From the NCBI RefSeq assembly GCF_030285665.1, contig NZ_CP127295.1, positions 10,106,001 to 10,170,000 of the forward strand: 64,000 nt of DNA, given 5' to 3'. A program made the translations under genes and the position numbers. Numbering within the stretch: the stretch's first letter is position 1; the number at the start of each line of letters is the position of its first letter. Below the pieces are notes generated by a model. It was not told the DNA's origin, did not search any database, and worked only from the letters and a program-made list of their open reading frames with translations. Shown piece by piece: positions 31,710 to 40,209 of the stretch. The stretch comes from Amycolatopsis mongoliensis. Lineage in GTDB: Bacteria > Actinomycetota > Actinomycetes > Mycobacteriales > Pseudonocardiaceae.

Positions 31710-32615
31710 CTAGGCGGGCAGCAACACGACCACTGCGCGGGACACGCCTTCTTCGTCGGCGGCCAGGGCGAGCACCCGGCCGTCGGGTCCGAAGAGCCCG
31801 TAGGTGCCCTCGAGTCCGGCGGCCGGGATGCGCTGGCCGTGCCGGACCGCTTTCGCCGACGCGGCGTCGAGGTCGCGCCGCGGGAAGGCCGCGGCGACCG
31901 CGGCGTCGAGGTCCAGGCTCAGCTCGGGCTGCTCCTCGAGCCGGTCGAGGGTTTTCGCCTTCGCCAGTGTGAACGGGCCGACCGTGGTGCGCCGGAGGGC
32001 CTTGAGGTGCCCGCCGACGCCGAGGTCCGCGCCGAGGTCGCGGGCCAGCGCGCGGACGTAGGTGCCGGACGAGCACTCCACGACGGCGTCGACCTCGACG
32101 TGGTCCTCCTCGTGGCGGACGGCGAGGACGTCGAAGCGGTAGACGGTGACCGGGCGCGGCGGGAGGACGACGTCCTCGCCGGCGCGGACGCGGGCGTACG
32201 CGCGCTTGCCGTCGATCTTGACGGCGCTCACCGCGCTGGGCACCTGCTGGATGTCGCCGGTCAGCTTGGCCACGCCCCGGGCGATGGCGTCGTCGGTGAC
32301 CCCTCGGGTGGCCGCCGTCGCGAGGACCTCGCCCTCGGCGTCGTCGGTCGTGGTGCTGCTGCCGAGGCTCAGGGTGGCCAGGTAGGTCTTGCGGTCCAGC
32401 GCCAGGTGGCCGAGCAGCTTGGTGGCGCGCTCGATGCCGAGCACCAGCACGCCGGTCGCCATCGGGTCGAGCGTGCCGGCGTGCCCGACCTTGCGGGTGC
32501 CCATGATCCGGCGGGCACGGGCGACGACGTCGTGCGACGTCATGCCGGCGGGCTTGTCGACGATCACGAGACCGGGCGGCGGGGCGGGACGGCGGGGCGG
32601 TTTGGGGCTCGACAC
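31710..32615 (-). CDS. truB: tRNA pseudouridine-55 synthase
   Basis: Makes pseudouridine 55 in the T-loop of tRNAs. 301 residues. The catalytic aspartate is in HAGTLDPMATGVL near residue 50; GLVIVDKPAGMTSHDVV, KIDGKRAYARVRAGE and SGTYVRALARDLG are the other family blocks, followed by the C-terminal PUA-like part. The GTG at 32615 (MSSPKPP) starts just before the conserved region; the longer frame runs into the MFS gene. Confidence 0.96.
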   Translation of the reverse strand: MSSPKPPRRPAPPPGLVIVDKPAGMTSHDVVARARRIMGTRKVGHAGTLDPMATGVLVLGIERATKLLGHLALDRKTYLATLSLGSSTTTDDAEGEVLATAATRGVTDDAIARGVAKLTGDIQQVPSAVSAVKIDGKRAYARVRAGEDVVLPPRPVTVYRFDVLAVRHEEDHVEVDAVVECSSGTYVRALARDLGADLGVGGHLKALRRTTVGPFTLAKAKTLDRLEEQPELSLDLDAAVAAAFPRRDLDAASAKAVRHGQRIPAAGLEGTYGLFGPDGRVLALAADEEGVSRAVVVLLPA

Positions 32616-32659
32616 GCGGCAAACCCTAGCGGCCGCCGGTCGTGGTTCGATCAGGCCGC

Positions 32660-33985
32660 TCAGGCGGCGACGATCGGCGTCTCGGGTAAGGCGGCGTCCC
32701 AGCGGCGGCGCGTGATGCGCACCGGCAGTTCCTCGCCGCGGGCTTCGGCGAGGAACAGCTGGGCGCGCGTCCGGCGCCACCACACGAGCATCCGGGACGT
32801 GCCCAGCGCCAGGATCGCGACGATCGCCAGCAGCGAGATCCGGAAGCTCCCGCCGGTCCACTGCAGCAGCACGCCGACGGCGAGCGCGGCGATGGTCGTC
32901 GCGACGAAGCCACCGACGTTGACCACGCCGGTCGCCGTGCCGACGCGGCTGAGCGGGTTGTAGTCGCGGGCGAGGGCGAAGCCGATCATCGACGCCGGGC
33001 CGCCGAGGGCGAGGAAGGCGAACGCGGGCACCAGCACCGCCACCGGCACCTGCCCTGGCCAGCTCAGCAGCACCGCCCAGATCAGCGCGGCGCCGCCGAT
33101 GTACCCGCCGACCAGCGGCATCCGCAGCGACGGGTGCCGGCCGATCACGCCGCCCAGCAGCGGGCCGCCGGCCATCGAGCCGAAGACGAAGACGGTGAGC
33201 AGTGCGCTCGCGGTGGCCATCGACTGTCCCTGGCCCTGCACCAGCCAGGGCACGCCCCACAGCAGCGTCAGGGCGTTGGGGGCGAACATCGTGCTGAAGT
33301 GGACCCAGAAGCCCAGGCGCGTCCCCGGCGTCCGCCACGCCTCGGCGACCTGGTGGGCGAGTTCGCGCGGGCGAACGGCTTCGCGGACCGGCGGCTGCTC
33401 TCCGGCGGGGACGTCGCGGACCCGGAGCGTCACGACCAGGGTGTAGAGCACCGTGATGGCGCCGACCGCGAGGAAGGTGGGGGTCCAGCCGGCGCTGCGG
33501 AGCACCAGCGAGAGCGGGACGGTCGCGGCGAGGTTGCCGATGTAGCCGACGGCCGCGGTGAACGACGTCAGCAGCGCGTACTGGCGGCCCGGGAAGTGGG
33601 CCGCGACCAGGCGCAGCACGCTGACGAAGGTGAGCGCGTCGCCGAGGCCGAGCACGCCGCGGGCGAGCAGGCCGAGGCCGTAGGAGTGGGCGACGCCGAG
33701 GAGGAGCTGGCCGGCGCCGAGCACCAGCACCGCGACGGTGAGGACGCGGCGGGGGCCGTAGCGGTCGACCAGGACGCCGGTCGGGATCTGCATCGCGGCG
33801 TAGACGCCGACCTGGAGCACGGTGAACGTCCCGAGCGCGGCCGCGCCGACGCCGAAGCGCTCGGCCGCCTGCAGCCCGGCGACGCCGAAGGAGGTGCGGT
33901 GGAAGACCGCGAGGAGGTAGACGGTGACGGCGGCGAGCCAGACGAGCCAGGACCGGGCGGTGGCGCGGCCGGTGGCGGGCGGCAC
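32660..33985 (-). CDS. MFS transporter (NarK/OPA-like)
   Basis: Major facilitator of 441 residues with twelve hydrophobic segments. The motif A loop is GVLVDRYGPRRVL (near residue 69). HRTSFGVAGLQAAERFG in helix 1 and the long central loop with Arg/Glu-rich sequence (about 195-215) fit the group annotated as nitrate/hexuronate-type MFS. Substrate unknown. The GTG start at 33985 is preceded by GGAGGAA. It lies 44 bases upstream of truB on the same strand but is not a usual member of that operon, so it is probably an insertion. Confidence 0.88.
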   Translation of the reverse strand: MPPATGRATARSWLVWLAAVTVYLLAVFHRTSFGVAGLQAAERFGVGAAALGTFTVLQVGVYAAMQIPTGVLVDRYGPRRVLTVAVLVLGAGQLLLGVAHSYGLGLLARGVLGLGDALTFVSVLRLVAAHFPGRQYALLTSFTAAVGYIGNLAATVPLSLVLRSAGWTPTFLAVGAITVLYTLVVTLRVRDVPAGEQPPVREAVRPRELAHQVAEAWRTPGTRLGFWVHFSTMFAPNALTLLWGVPWLVQGQGQSMATASALLTVFVFGSMAGGPLLGGVIGRHPSLRMPLVGGYIGGAALIWAVLLSWPGQVPVAVLVPAFAFLALGGPASMIGFALARDYNPLSRVGTATGVVNVGGFVATTIAALAVGVLLQWTGGSFRISLLAIVAILALGTSRMLVWWRRTRAQLFLAEARGEELPVRITRRRWDAALPETPIVAA

Positions 33986-34113
33986 AAGTTCCTCCAGGGA
34001 TTCGGCGTTCGGGGCGTGCGGACGCCTGCGCTGCCGTCCTTACTACTTGTAGCGCCTAAGCAACGACGAAACATAGCTGTTATCCCGGTGGCGTTCACCA
34101 CATGGTTGTATCT

Positions 34114-34130
34114 GAATGTTCTTCACATTC
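34114..34130 (+). promoter_or_regulatory. Operator-like dyad upstream of the SDR gene
   Basis: GAATGT and ACATTC in inverted orientation around TCTTC, ending 12 bases before the SDR GTG, in an AT-richer divergent promoter region shared with the MFS gene. Regulator unknown. Confidence 0.4.
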
Positions 34131-34142
34131 GGGGGTGGTTTC

Positions 34143-34955
34143 GTGACCGGACTGCACGGGGCGCACGCGGTGATCACGGGCGGATCCAGCGGGATCGGCC
34201 TGGCGACGGCGGCCGCGCTGGCCGCGCGCGGCGCCTCGGTGTCCCTGGTGGCGCGGGACGAATCGCGGCTCCGGAAGGCCTCGGTGTCGCTGAAGTCACG
34301 CGGTGCCTCGGTCCGGACCGCCGTCGCCGACGTCTCGTCGCAGGCCGAAGTCGAAGAAGCGTTCTCGGCGCTGGAGGCGTCCGCGGGGCCGTGCGACGTG
34401 CTGGTGACCTGCGCCGGCCAGGCGCGTCCGGGCGAATTCCTGGAGCTGGACGACGAGGTCTTCCGGCGGATGGTGGAGGTTGACTACTTCGGGACGCTGC
34501 ACGCGGTGCGGGCGGTGGCGCCGTCGATGGTCCGGCGGCGGAGCGGCTCGATCGTCGCGATCTCGTCGGCGGCCGCGGTGCTGGGGATCTACGGGTACAC
34601 GGCGTACGCGCCGGCGAAGTTCGCGGTGCGGGGGCTGATGGAGGCGTTGCGGGACGAGCTGAACCCGGCCGGGGTGCACGTCGCGTGCGTGTACCCACCG
34701 GACGTCGACACGCCGCAGCCGGCGGAGGAGAACCGCTGGAAGCCGGCGGAGACGGCGGCGATCAGCGGGGCGATCCGCCCGATGGCGGCCGAGGCCGTGG
34801 CGTCGGCGATCGTCCGGGCGGTGGAGCGGGAGCGGTACGCGGTGTACCCGGACCGGTCGGTGGCCCTGCTCGCGGCTTTGGGCCCGCTGGCGGCCCCGTT
34901 CCTGCGCCGGATGGTGGACCGCCGGGTCCGCCACGCCCGCCGAGCCCGAGCGTAA
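34143..34955 (+). CDS. SDR-family oxidoreductase (3-ketodihydrosphingosine-reductase-like)
   Basis: Classical short-chain dehydrogenase of 270 residues. Cofactor motif TGGSSGIG near residue 12; structural NAG region appears as TCAGQARPG; catalytic Ser in VAISSAAAVLG and Tyr/Lys in YTAYAPAKFA near residue 158. The arrangement YPPDVDTPQ after the active site and the hydrophobic C-terminal helix (LLAALGPLAAPFLRRMV) resemble eukaryotic-type 3-ketodihydrosphingosine reductases; substrate in this organism unknown. The GTG at 34143 follows GGGGGTGG; an ATG at 34116 is less likely because it lies in the dyad. Confidence 0.85.
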   Translation: MTGLHGAHAVITGGSSGIGLATAAALAARGASVSLVARDESRLRKASVSLKSRGASVRTAVADVSSQAEVEEAFSALEASAGPCDVLVTCAGQARPGEFLELDDEVFRRMVEVDYFGTLHAVRAVAPSMVRRRSGSIVAISSAAAVLGIYGYTAYAPAKFAVRGLMEALRDELNPAGVHVACVYPPDVDTPQPAEENRWKPAETAAISGAIRPMAAEAVASAIVRAVERERYAVYPDRSVALLAALGPLAAPFLRRMVDRRVRHARRARA

Positions 34956-34962
34956 CCGGGCT

Positions 34963-35076
34963 TCTCGCGTGATCAGAGAGGCATCGCACGTGATTCGAGG
35001 GGCATCACGCGTGATTGAAGGGGCATCACGCCGATGCCCGCCCAAACACGGGTGATGCCTGCTCAATCACGCGTGA
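34963..35076. repeat. 21-bp repeat array, three direct and two inverted units (family C, locus 1)
   Basis: Direct units at 34963-34983, 34984-35004 and 35005-35025 (core TCACGCGTGATTGAAGGGG), then inverted units at 35035-35055 and 35056-35076. The array thus folds into one long imperfect hairpin between the convergent SDR and MATE genes and could terminate both. Confidence 0.85.
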
Positions 35077-35093
35077 TGCCTTTTGGCACACGG

Positions 35094-36413
35094 TCAAGCC
35101 GGGCGGATGGCGCCGGTGATCGCCCAGTTTCCGGAGCGCCAGCGGACCAGCACGAAAGCCAGGCGGAGGACCATGAAGAGCGACAGGCCGGTCCAGATGC
35201 CCGTCAGGCCCCAGCCGAAGCCCAACGACGCCCAGATCAGCGGCAGGAACCCGAGCGCCGCGCTGCCGAGGGTCGCGTTGCGGAGGAACGCCGCGTCGCC
35301 CGCTCCCAGCAGGACCCCGTCCAGCGCGAACACCACCCCCGCGATCGGCTGCAGCGCCACGAAGAACCACCACGCGTGCGGGATCTCCGCCAACACCCCC
35401 GGGTCGGACGTGAACGCGTGCGGCAGCACCCACGACAGCGCCGCGAACAGCACGCACAGGAAGCACCCCAGCAGCAGCCCGTACCCGGTGATCTGTGCCG
35501 CCACCCCGCGCGCCTGCCGCGCCGAGTTCGCCCCCAGCGCCGCCCCCACCAGGGACTGCGCCGCGATCGCCACCGAGTCCAGCACCAGCGCCAGGAACGT
35601 CCACAGCTGCAGCACCACCTGGTGCGCGCCCACCGCCTCGGTCGACGTCCGGGCCGCGACGGCCGCCGCCGAGATGAAGCACGCCTGGAACGCCAGGCTG
35701 CGCAGCACCAGGTCGCGGCCGAGGCCGAGCTGCGCGCGCATCACCTTGAAGTCCGGCCGCAGGCCCACCTTCTCGCGCACCAGCGCCCCGAAGAACAGCG
35801 CCGCCGAGATCACCTGCGCGACGACGTTCGCGATCGCCGAGCCCTCCAGCCCCAGCCCGGCCCAGTAGACCAGCACCGGGCAGAGCACGGCCGAGATCCC
35901 GTTGCCCGCCAGGACGTACCGCAACGGCTTCGCGGCGTCCTGCACCCCGCGCATCCAGCCGTTGCCGGCCATGGTGACCAGGATCAGCGGCGCCCCGAAC
36001 AGCGCGATCCGCACCCACGACACCGCCGCGCCGGCGATCTCGTCGCTGCCCGAGAGCACCCGCGCGATCGGCCAGGCCAGCAGCTGCCCGGCGACCAGCA
36101 CGAAGAGCCCGACGAACACCGCCAGCCACGTCGCCTGCACGCCCTCGCGGACCGCGTCGGCCCGGCGGCCGGCACCGTGCAGCCGGGCGGTGCGCGACGT
36201 CGTGCCGTACGAAAGGAACGTCAGCTGGCTCGACACCTGGGCCAGCACCACGCCGCCGAGCGCGAGCCCGGCCAGCGGCAGCGCGCCCAGGTGGCCGACC
36301 ACCGCGGTGTCGACCAGCACGTACAACGGCTCGGCCGCCAGCACCCCCAGCGCGGGCACGGCCAGGCCGAGCACGCGCTTCGCCGGGATCCGCTCCGCTT
36401 CCTCCACGTTCAC
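35094..36413 (-). CDS. dinF: MATE-family efflux transporter (DinF type)
   Basis: Twelve-helix multidrug/cation antiporter of about 439 residues. The DinF-type opening AKRVLGLAVPALGVLAAEPLYVLVDTAVVGHLG is present from about residue 11, and a second related half begins near 225 (RSLAFQACFISAAAVAARTSTEAVGAHQV). The GTG at 36413 (VNVEEAE) is a best guess; GTGs at 36407 and 36416 and a longer start at 36479 are possible. It follows nrnA, as in the mycobacterial dinF-nrnA pair, but a palindrome pair lies between them. Confidence 0.9.
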   Translation of the reverse strand: MNVEEAERIPAKRVLGLAVPALGVLAAEPLYVLVDTAVVGHLGALPLAGLALGGVVLAQVSSQLTFLSYGTTSRTARLHGAGRRADAVREGVQATWLAVFVGLFVLVAGQLLAWPIARVLSGSDEIAGAAVSWVRIALFGAPLILVTMAGNGWMRGVQDAAKPLRYVLAGNGISAVLCPVLVYWAGLGLEGSAIANVVAQVISAALFFGALVREKVGLRPDFKVMRAQLGLGRDLVLRSLAFQACFISAAAVAARTSTEAVGAHQVVLQLWTFLALVLDSVAIAAQSLVGAALGANSARQARGVAAQITGYGLLLGCFLCVLFAALSWVLPHAFTSDPGVLAEIPHAWWFFVALQPIAGVVFALDGVLLGAGDAAFLRNATLGSAALGFLPLIWASLGFGWGLTGIWTGLSLFMVLRLAFVLVRWRSGNWAITGAIRPA

Positions 36414-36515
36414 CACGAACCGGACTCTAACCGCCGCCCCCGACAGTTCCGGCCGGCGGGAACGCGGGAACTTTCCCACCGCGCCGCCCGACGCCCGACG
36501 CCCGAGCCGAACGTA

Positions 36516-36562
36516 GTGAATGACTCATTCACGTCGCCCGGCGACATGAATGAGTCATTCAC
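36516..36562. repeat. Pair of GTGAATGA palindromes (family D)
   Basis: GTGAATGACTCATTCAC (36516-36532) and its near reverse complement ATGAATGAGTCATTCAC (36546-36562) flank GTCGCCCGGCGAC, which is itself palindromic. The element lies between the nrnA stop and the dinF start, both on the minus strand. Confidence 0.8.
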
Positions 36563-36580
36563 GTCGTCGGGGCGAAGGCG

Positions 36581-37570
36581 CTAGAGCAGCGGCGCCCGCT
36601 CCAGCGCCTCCCGCAACCCGGCCACGACGTCCTCGGCACTGCCCTCGATCGTGCAGCCCGCGGCCTGCCGGTGCCCGCCGCCGCCGAACTCCGCCGCCAC
36701 CGCCGAGACGTCGATCCCGATGGAGCGCAACGAGATCTGCCACTGCGCCGGGTTCGCCAAGTCCTGTTTGAGCACCGCCGCCACCGCCGCCTCGCGCACC
36801 GAACGGACGACGTCGATCACCGACTCGACCTCTTCGGCGCGCACCGTCCGCGCCGCGTCGACGCGGACCACCGCGTGCACGAAACCCCGGCCCTGCGCGG
36901 CTTCCGGCTCCAGCTCGGCCTCGCGCAGCACGGACGACAGCATCGGCAGCCACGTGAACGGCCGCTCGTCGACGATCCGCCGCACCACCGCTTCGGCGTC
37001 GACGCCCGCCTCCAGCAGCCGCGCCGCCATCCGGTGCGTCTCCGGGCTCGCCCGGCGGAACCCGCTCGTGTCGGTGACGATCCCCGCGTAGATCCCGCGC
37101 GCGATCGGCTCGTCCGGCTCGACGCCCATCGCGTCGAGGATCCGGAACACGAGGATCGCGCTGGCTTCGGCGGTTTCGTCGACCACGTTGCAGCCGCCGT
37201 AGAACGTGTTGGTCGCGTGGTGGTCGATCACCAGCACCGAGCCGGCGAGCTCGACACGCCCGGCGAGCCGGCCCAGCCGCTTCGGCACCGGCGTGTCGAC
37301 GCAGACCAGCAGGGCCTCGGTGTCCGGCAGGTCGTCCGGGTGCGTCAGCAGGCCGTCCTCGTCGAGCCACCGCAGCGACTCCGGCGCCTCGTCGGGCTCA
37401 CCGAAGGAGACGCGCACCTTCGCGCCGCGCAGGTGCAGCGCCCGGCCGAGGGCGAGCGCACTGCCGAGGGCGTCCGCGTCCGGGCGGACGTGGCCGAGCA
37501 CCGTCACGTCGGTGGCCGACGCGAGCAGCGCGGCCGCGTCCCGGATGTCCTGCGCCAAAGTAGGGGTCAC
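36581..37570 (-). CDS. nrnA: Bifunctional oligoribonuclease / PAP phosphatase
   Basis: DHH-family phosphoesterase of 329 residues that degrades nanoRNA and dephosphorylates 3'-phosphoadenosine-5'-phosphate. Motifs in order: HVRPDADALGSALAL (residues 27-41), LVCVDTP, the DHH motif in VIDHHATNTFYGG near residue 115, IVTDTSGFRR, and the C-terminal DHHA1 signature GGGGHRQAAGC near residue 292. The GTG start lies 25 bases from the divergent methyltransferase ATG and follows TAGCGT by 8 bases, so both are probably leaderless. Confidence 0.95.
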   Translation of the reverse strand: MTPTLAQDIRDAAALLASATDVTVLGHVRPDADALGSALALGRALHLRGAKVRVSFGEPDEAPESLRWLDEDGLLTHPDDLPDTEALLVCVDTPVPKRLGRLAGRVELAGSVLVIDHHATNTFYGGCNVVDETAEASAILVFRILDAMGVEPDEPIARGIYAGIVTDTSGFRRASPETHRMAARLLEAGVDAEAVVRRIVDERPFTWLPMLSSVLREAELEPEAAQGRGFVHAVVRVDAARTVRAEEVESVIDVVRSVREAAVAAVLKQDLANPAQWQISLRSIGIDVSAVAAEFGGGGHRQAAGCTIEGSAEDVVAGLREALERAPLL

Positions 37571-37578
37571 GGTGCGTC

Positions 37579-37588
37579 ACGCTACGCT
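37579..37588. promoter_or_regulatory. Divergent promoter with overlapping -10 elements
   Basis: The plus-strand -10 TACGCT (37583-37588) is 7 bases before the methyltransferase ATG, and the minus-strand TAGCGT (37579-37584) is 8 bases before the nrnA GTG; the two hexamers share two base pairs. Confidence 0.55.
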
Positions 37589-37595
37589 CTGCGGG

Positions 37596-38627
37596 ATGCC
37601 TGAGTACGTGATCCTGGTCCACCCGTCCGCCAATCGGGTCTACGCCGCCTCCTCCCCCGCGCTGCTGCGCGCCGAGCTGGCGGTCTTCGGCGCGGCGCTG
37701 TCGGCCGAGCTGTCCGGGATCGAGGAGATCGAGCTCGGCGGCGTCGGCTACGTGCGCTTCACCAGTTCGGCGCCCCTCGGCGAGGGCGACCTCGCGCTGC
37801 TGTCGAACCTGTCGTCGCTGTACGCCCTGTTCGAGCTGGGTGACGGCGTCCTGCGCCCGGTCACCGTGACGCCGCTGGCGAAGGCCGACTCGGACCTGCT
37901 GACCATCCAGAAGTACGCCGGCAAGACCAACGAGTCGTTCACGAAGCTCCTGCTGAACGTCACGCTGCTGGCGACCGCGGATCCGTTCTCGGACAAGCCC
38001 AAGTACCTGCTCGACCCGCTGTGCGGCCGCGGCACCACGCTCAACCAGGCGATCATGTACGGCCTGCACGCCACCGGCCTCGACGTCGACGCCAAGGACT
38101 TCGAGGCCTACGAGGCGTTCATCAAGACGTGGCTGCGGAACAAGCGCGTCAAGCACACCGCCGAGTCGGGACAGCTGCGGCGCAACAAGGTCCGGCTCGG
38201 GCGCCGGCTCGACATCGAGTACGCGCTGAGCAAGGAAGACTACAAAGCCGGCGAGACCCGCAAGCTGACCTACTTCCAGGCCGACACGCTGACCACCGAC
38301 GAGGTGCTGCGGGCGAACTCGTGCGACGTGATCGTCACCGACGCGCCGTACGGCGTGCAGCACGGCAGCCACCGCGAAGCCGGCCTGCAGCGCAGCCCGC
38401 GCGACCTGCTCGCGGCGGCCGTCCCGGTGTGGACGCGCGTGCTGCGGCCCGGCGGCGCGCTCGGCATCTCGTGGAACACCACCGTGCTGCCGCGCGAGGA
38501 ACTGGTCGCGGTGCTGCGCAAGGCCGGGCTCGACGTCCGGGAAGGCGGGCCGTGGGCGGAGTTCACCCACCGGGTGGACCAGGCCATCCTGCGTGACCTG
38601 GTCGTCGCCGTGAAGCCCGCTTCCTGA
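37596..38627 (+). CDS. TRM11-like SAM-dependent RNA methyltransferase
   Basis: Class I methyltransferase of 343 residues of the UPF0020/TRM11-type group that modifies guanosines in tRNA or rRNA. After an N-terminal domain (1-115), the SAM-binding motif DPLCGRGTTLNQA is near residue 141 and the catalytic NPPY-like motif reads TDAPYGVQHG near 249. There is no clear THUMP domain. The ATG at 37596 is immediately preceded by GCGGG and a -10-like TACGCT, so the longer upstream frame is rejected. Specific target base unknown. Confidence 0.88.
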   Translation: MPEYVILVHPSANRVYAASSPALLRAELAVFGAALSAELSGIEEIELGGVGYVRFTSSAPLGEGDLALLSNLSSLYALFELGDGVLRPVTVTPLAKADSDLLTIQKYAGKTNESFTKLLLNVTLLATADPFSDKPKYLLDPLCGRGTTLNQAIMYGLHATGLDVDAKDFEAYEAFIKTWLRNKRVKHTAESGQLRRNKVRLGRRLDIEYALSKEDYKAGETRKLTYFQADTLTTDEVLRANSCDVIVTDAPYGVQHGSHREAGLQRSPRDLLAAAVPVWTRVLRPGGALGISWNTTVLPREELVAVLRKAGLDVREGGPWAEFTHRVDQAILRDLVVAVKPAS

Positions 38628-38639
38628 GTCGACAAAGCG

Positions 38640-39788
38640 CTACTGGGTGAGCTCCCCCTGCACGGGCGCCTGCCCGTTCTCTTCCGGTGCCCCGGTGGGC
38701 GCCGGCGGCGGCGTGGTCAGGCCGCGCTTCACCGAGTCCAGAATGGACAGTCCCTGCCCGACGAGCCCCGCGGCCATCTCGCCCAGGCCGTCGGCGCCGT
38801 TGAGGATGTTGACGTTGGCGCCGGCCAGGCCGCGCCCGGCCTCCTTGACGATCTGCGGCAGCTGGTCGATGAGCATCCGGTCGAGCGCGACCCGGTTGTT
38901 CGACGCGGCCGCCTCCGCCTGAACGCGCATCTTCTCCGCGTCGGCCAGCGCCAGGATGCGGATCCGCTCGGCCTCCGCGTCGGCCGGCTTGATCACCTCG
39001 GCCACCAGCTGCTGCTGGCGCAGCTCGGCCTCGCGCTGGGCCAGCTCGGTCCGCGCGTCGATGACCTCCTGCTGAGCCTTCGCCTGCGCGAGCGGTCCGG
39101 CCTGGGCCGCCTCCGCCTGGGCCTTGTCGACCTCGGCGCGGTACTGCGCCTGCACGATCGACGTCTGCCGGGCGTACTCCGCCTGCGTCCGCTGCGACTT
39201 CTGCTCGGCCTCCGCCGCGGCCTGGTTCGCCACGGCCTGGGCGATCTGGGCGTCCCGCTGGATGGCGGCGTTGTGCGGCGCGGCCATCGCGGCGATGTAG
39301 CCGAGCTTCATGTCGTCGATCGACTGGATCTGCAGGGCGTCGACGGACAGGCCGATCTTCGCCATCTCCACCGCCGAGCCGTCCAGCACCTCGGTCGCGA
39401 GCTTCTGCCGCTCGGTGATGATCTCCTCGACGGTCATCGACCCGATGATCGAGCGCAGGTGACCGGAGAAGATGCGGCCGGTCAGCACGGACATCTGGTC
39501 CTGGTCGGAGAGGAACCGCTGGCCGGCGTTGACGATGCTCTCGGTGTCGTTGCCGACCTTGAACGCGATCACCGCCCGCACGGTCAGGGCGATGGCCTGT
39601 TTCGTGACGCACACTTCGGTCACTTCGGCCTCACACATGGAAAGCGTGAGGAACCGGACTTTCCGGAAGACCGGCATGACGAACGCGCCGTGGCCGGTGA
39701 CGACCCGGAACGGTGACGTGCCCTTGCTGTTCTTGCCGCCCGAAATCAGCATCGCCTCATTGGGGGCCGGCACGCGATAACCGAACAT
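38640..39788 (-). CDS. Flotillin-like SPFH-domain protein
   Basis: 382-residue membrane-microdomain scaffold protein. The N-terminal SPFH/Band 7 domain spans about 1-180 (MFGYRVPAPNEAMLISGG; VSVDALQIQSIDDMKLGY is the flotillin-type segment). It is followed by a long Ala/Glu/Gln/Arg coiled coil (about 190-310) and a Gly/Pro-rich tail ending PVQGELTQ. There is no transmembrane helix, so association with lipid is probably via the SPFH region. The ATG at 39788 follows GGAAGGAC. A small NfeD-like gene is just upstream, the usual partner of bacterial flotillins. Confidence 0.9.
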   Translation of the reverse strand: MFGYRVPAPNEAMLISGGKNSKGTSPFRVVTGHGAFVMPVFRKVRFLTLSMCEAEVTEVCVTKQAIALTVRAVIAFKVGNDTESIVNAGQRFLSDQDQMSVLTGRIFSGHLRSIIGSMTVEEIITERQKLATEVLDGSAVEMAKIGLSVDALQIQSIDDMKLGYIAAMAAPHNAAIQRDAQIAQAVANQAAAEAEQKSQRTQAEYARQTSIVQAQYRAEVDKAQAEAAQAGPLAQAKAQQEVIDARTELAQREAELRQQQLVAEVIKPADAEAERIRILALADAEKMRVQAEAAASNNRVALDRMLIDQLPQIVKEAGRGLAGANVNILNGADGLGEMAAGLVGQGLSILDSVKRGLTTPPPAPTGAPEENGQAPVQGELTQ

Positions 39789-39808
39789 CGATTGTCCTTC
39801 CGCGAGCA

Positions 39809-40036
39809 CTAGGAAGTGGGTTCCGAGACGTCCCATGCCACGACGTCGACCGTGCGCCGTCCGCGGGTGTCGACGACCAGGACGGTCGTCCCCTTCGGCA
39901 GCTCCGTGTCGGACCAGGCCAGGAAGGTTTCCAAGCCACCCCTGATCCTGATCAGCACCTCCCCGGGACCACGCTGCCCGCGGGTTCCGACCAGGAGGAC
40001 TCCGGTTCGGCCCGACGGCGACAGGTCGGAGTGCAT
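39809..40036 (-). CDS. Small NfeD-like OB-fold protein
   Basis: 75-residue protein without membrane helices. The pattern GVLLVGTRGQRGPGEVLIRI...TFLAWSDTELPKGTTVLVVDTRGRRTVDVVAW matches the soluble C-terminal OB fold of NfeD proteins, which partner flotillins. The gene ends 20 bases before the flotillin start on the same strand, supporting a two-gene unit. The membrane part of longer NfeD proteins is absent, so how it reaches the membrane is unclear. Confidence 0.72.
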   Translation of the reverse strand: MHSDLSPSGRTGVLLVGTRGQRGPGEVLIRIRGGLETFLAWSDTELPKGTTVLVVDTRGRRTVDVVAWDVSEPTS

Positions 40037-40209
40037 GGGCCGGCCTCCCTCGGTGGGCCACCTCGACGCGGGGCACCCCCGCTCACCCCATTGTGCTCCC
40101 GGCGGGCGGGGTGGCGCGGCACTGTGAGGTTCCGATCAGGGGGCAACCGGACGGGCCGCCCGAGCGTGAGGAACCTGAGACGGGCGTCCGTTTGGCTATA
40201 CTCCGGCCT

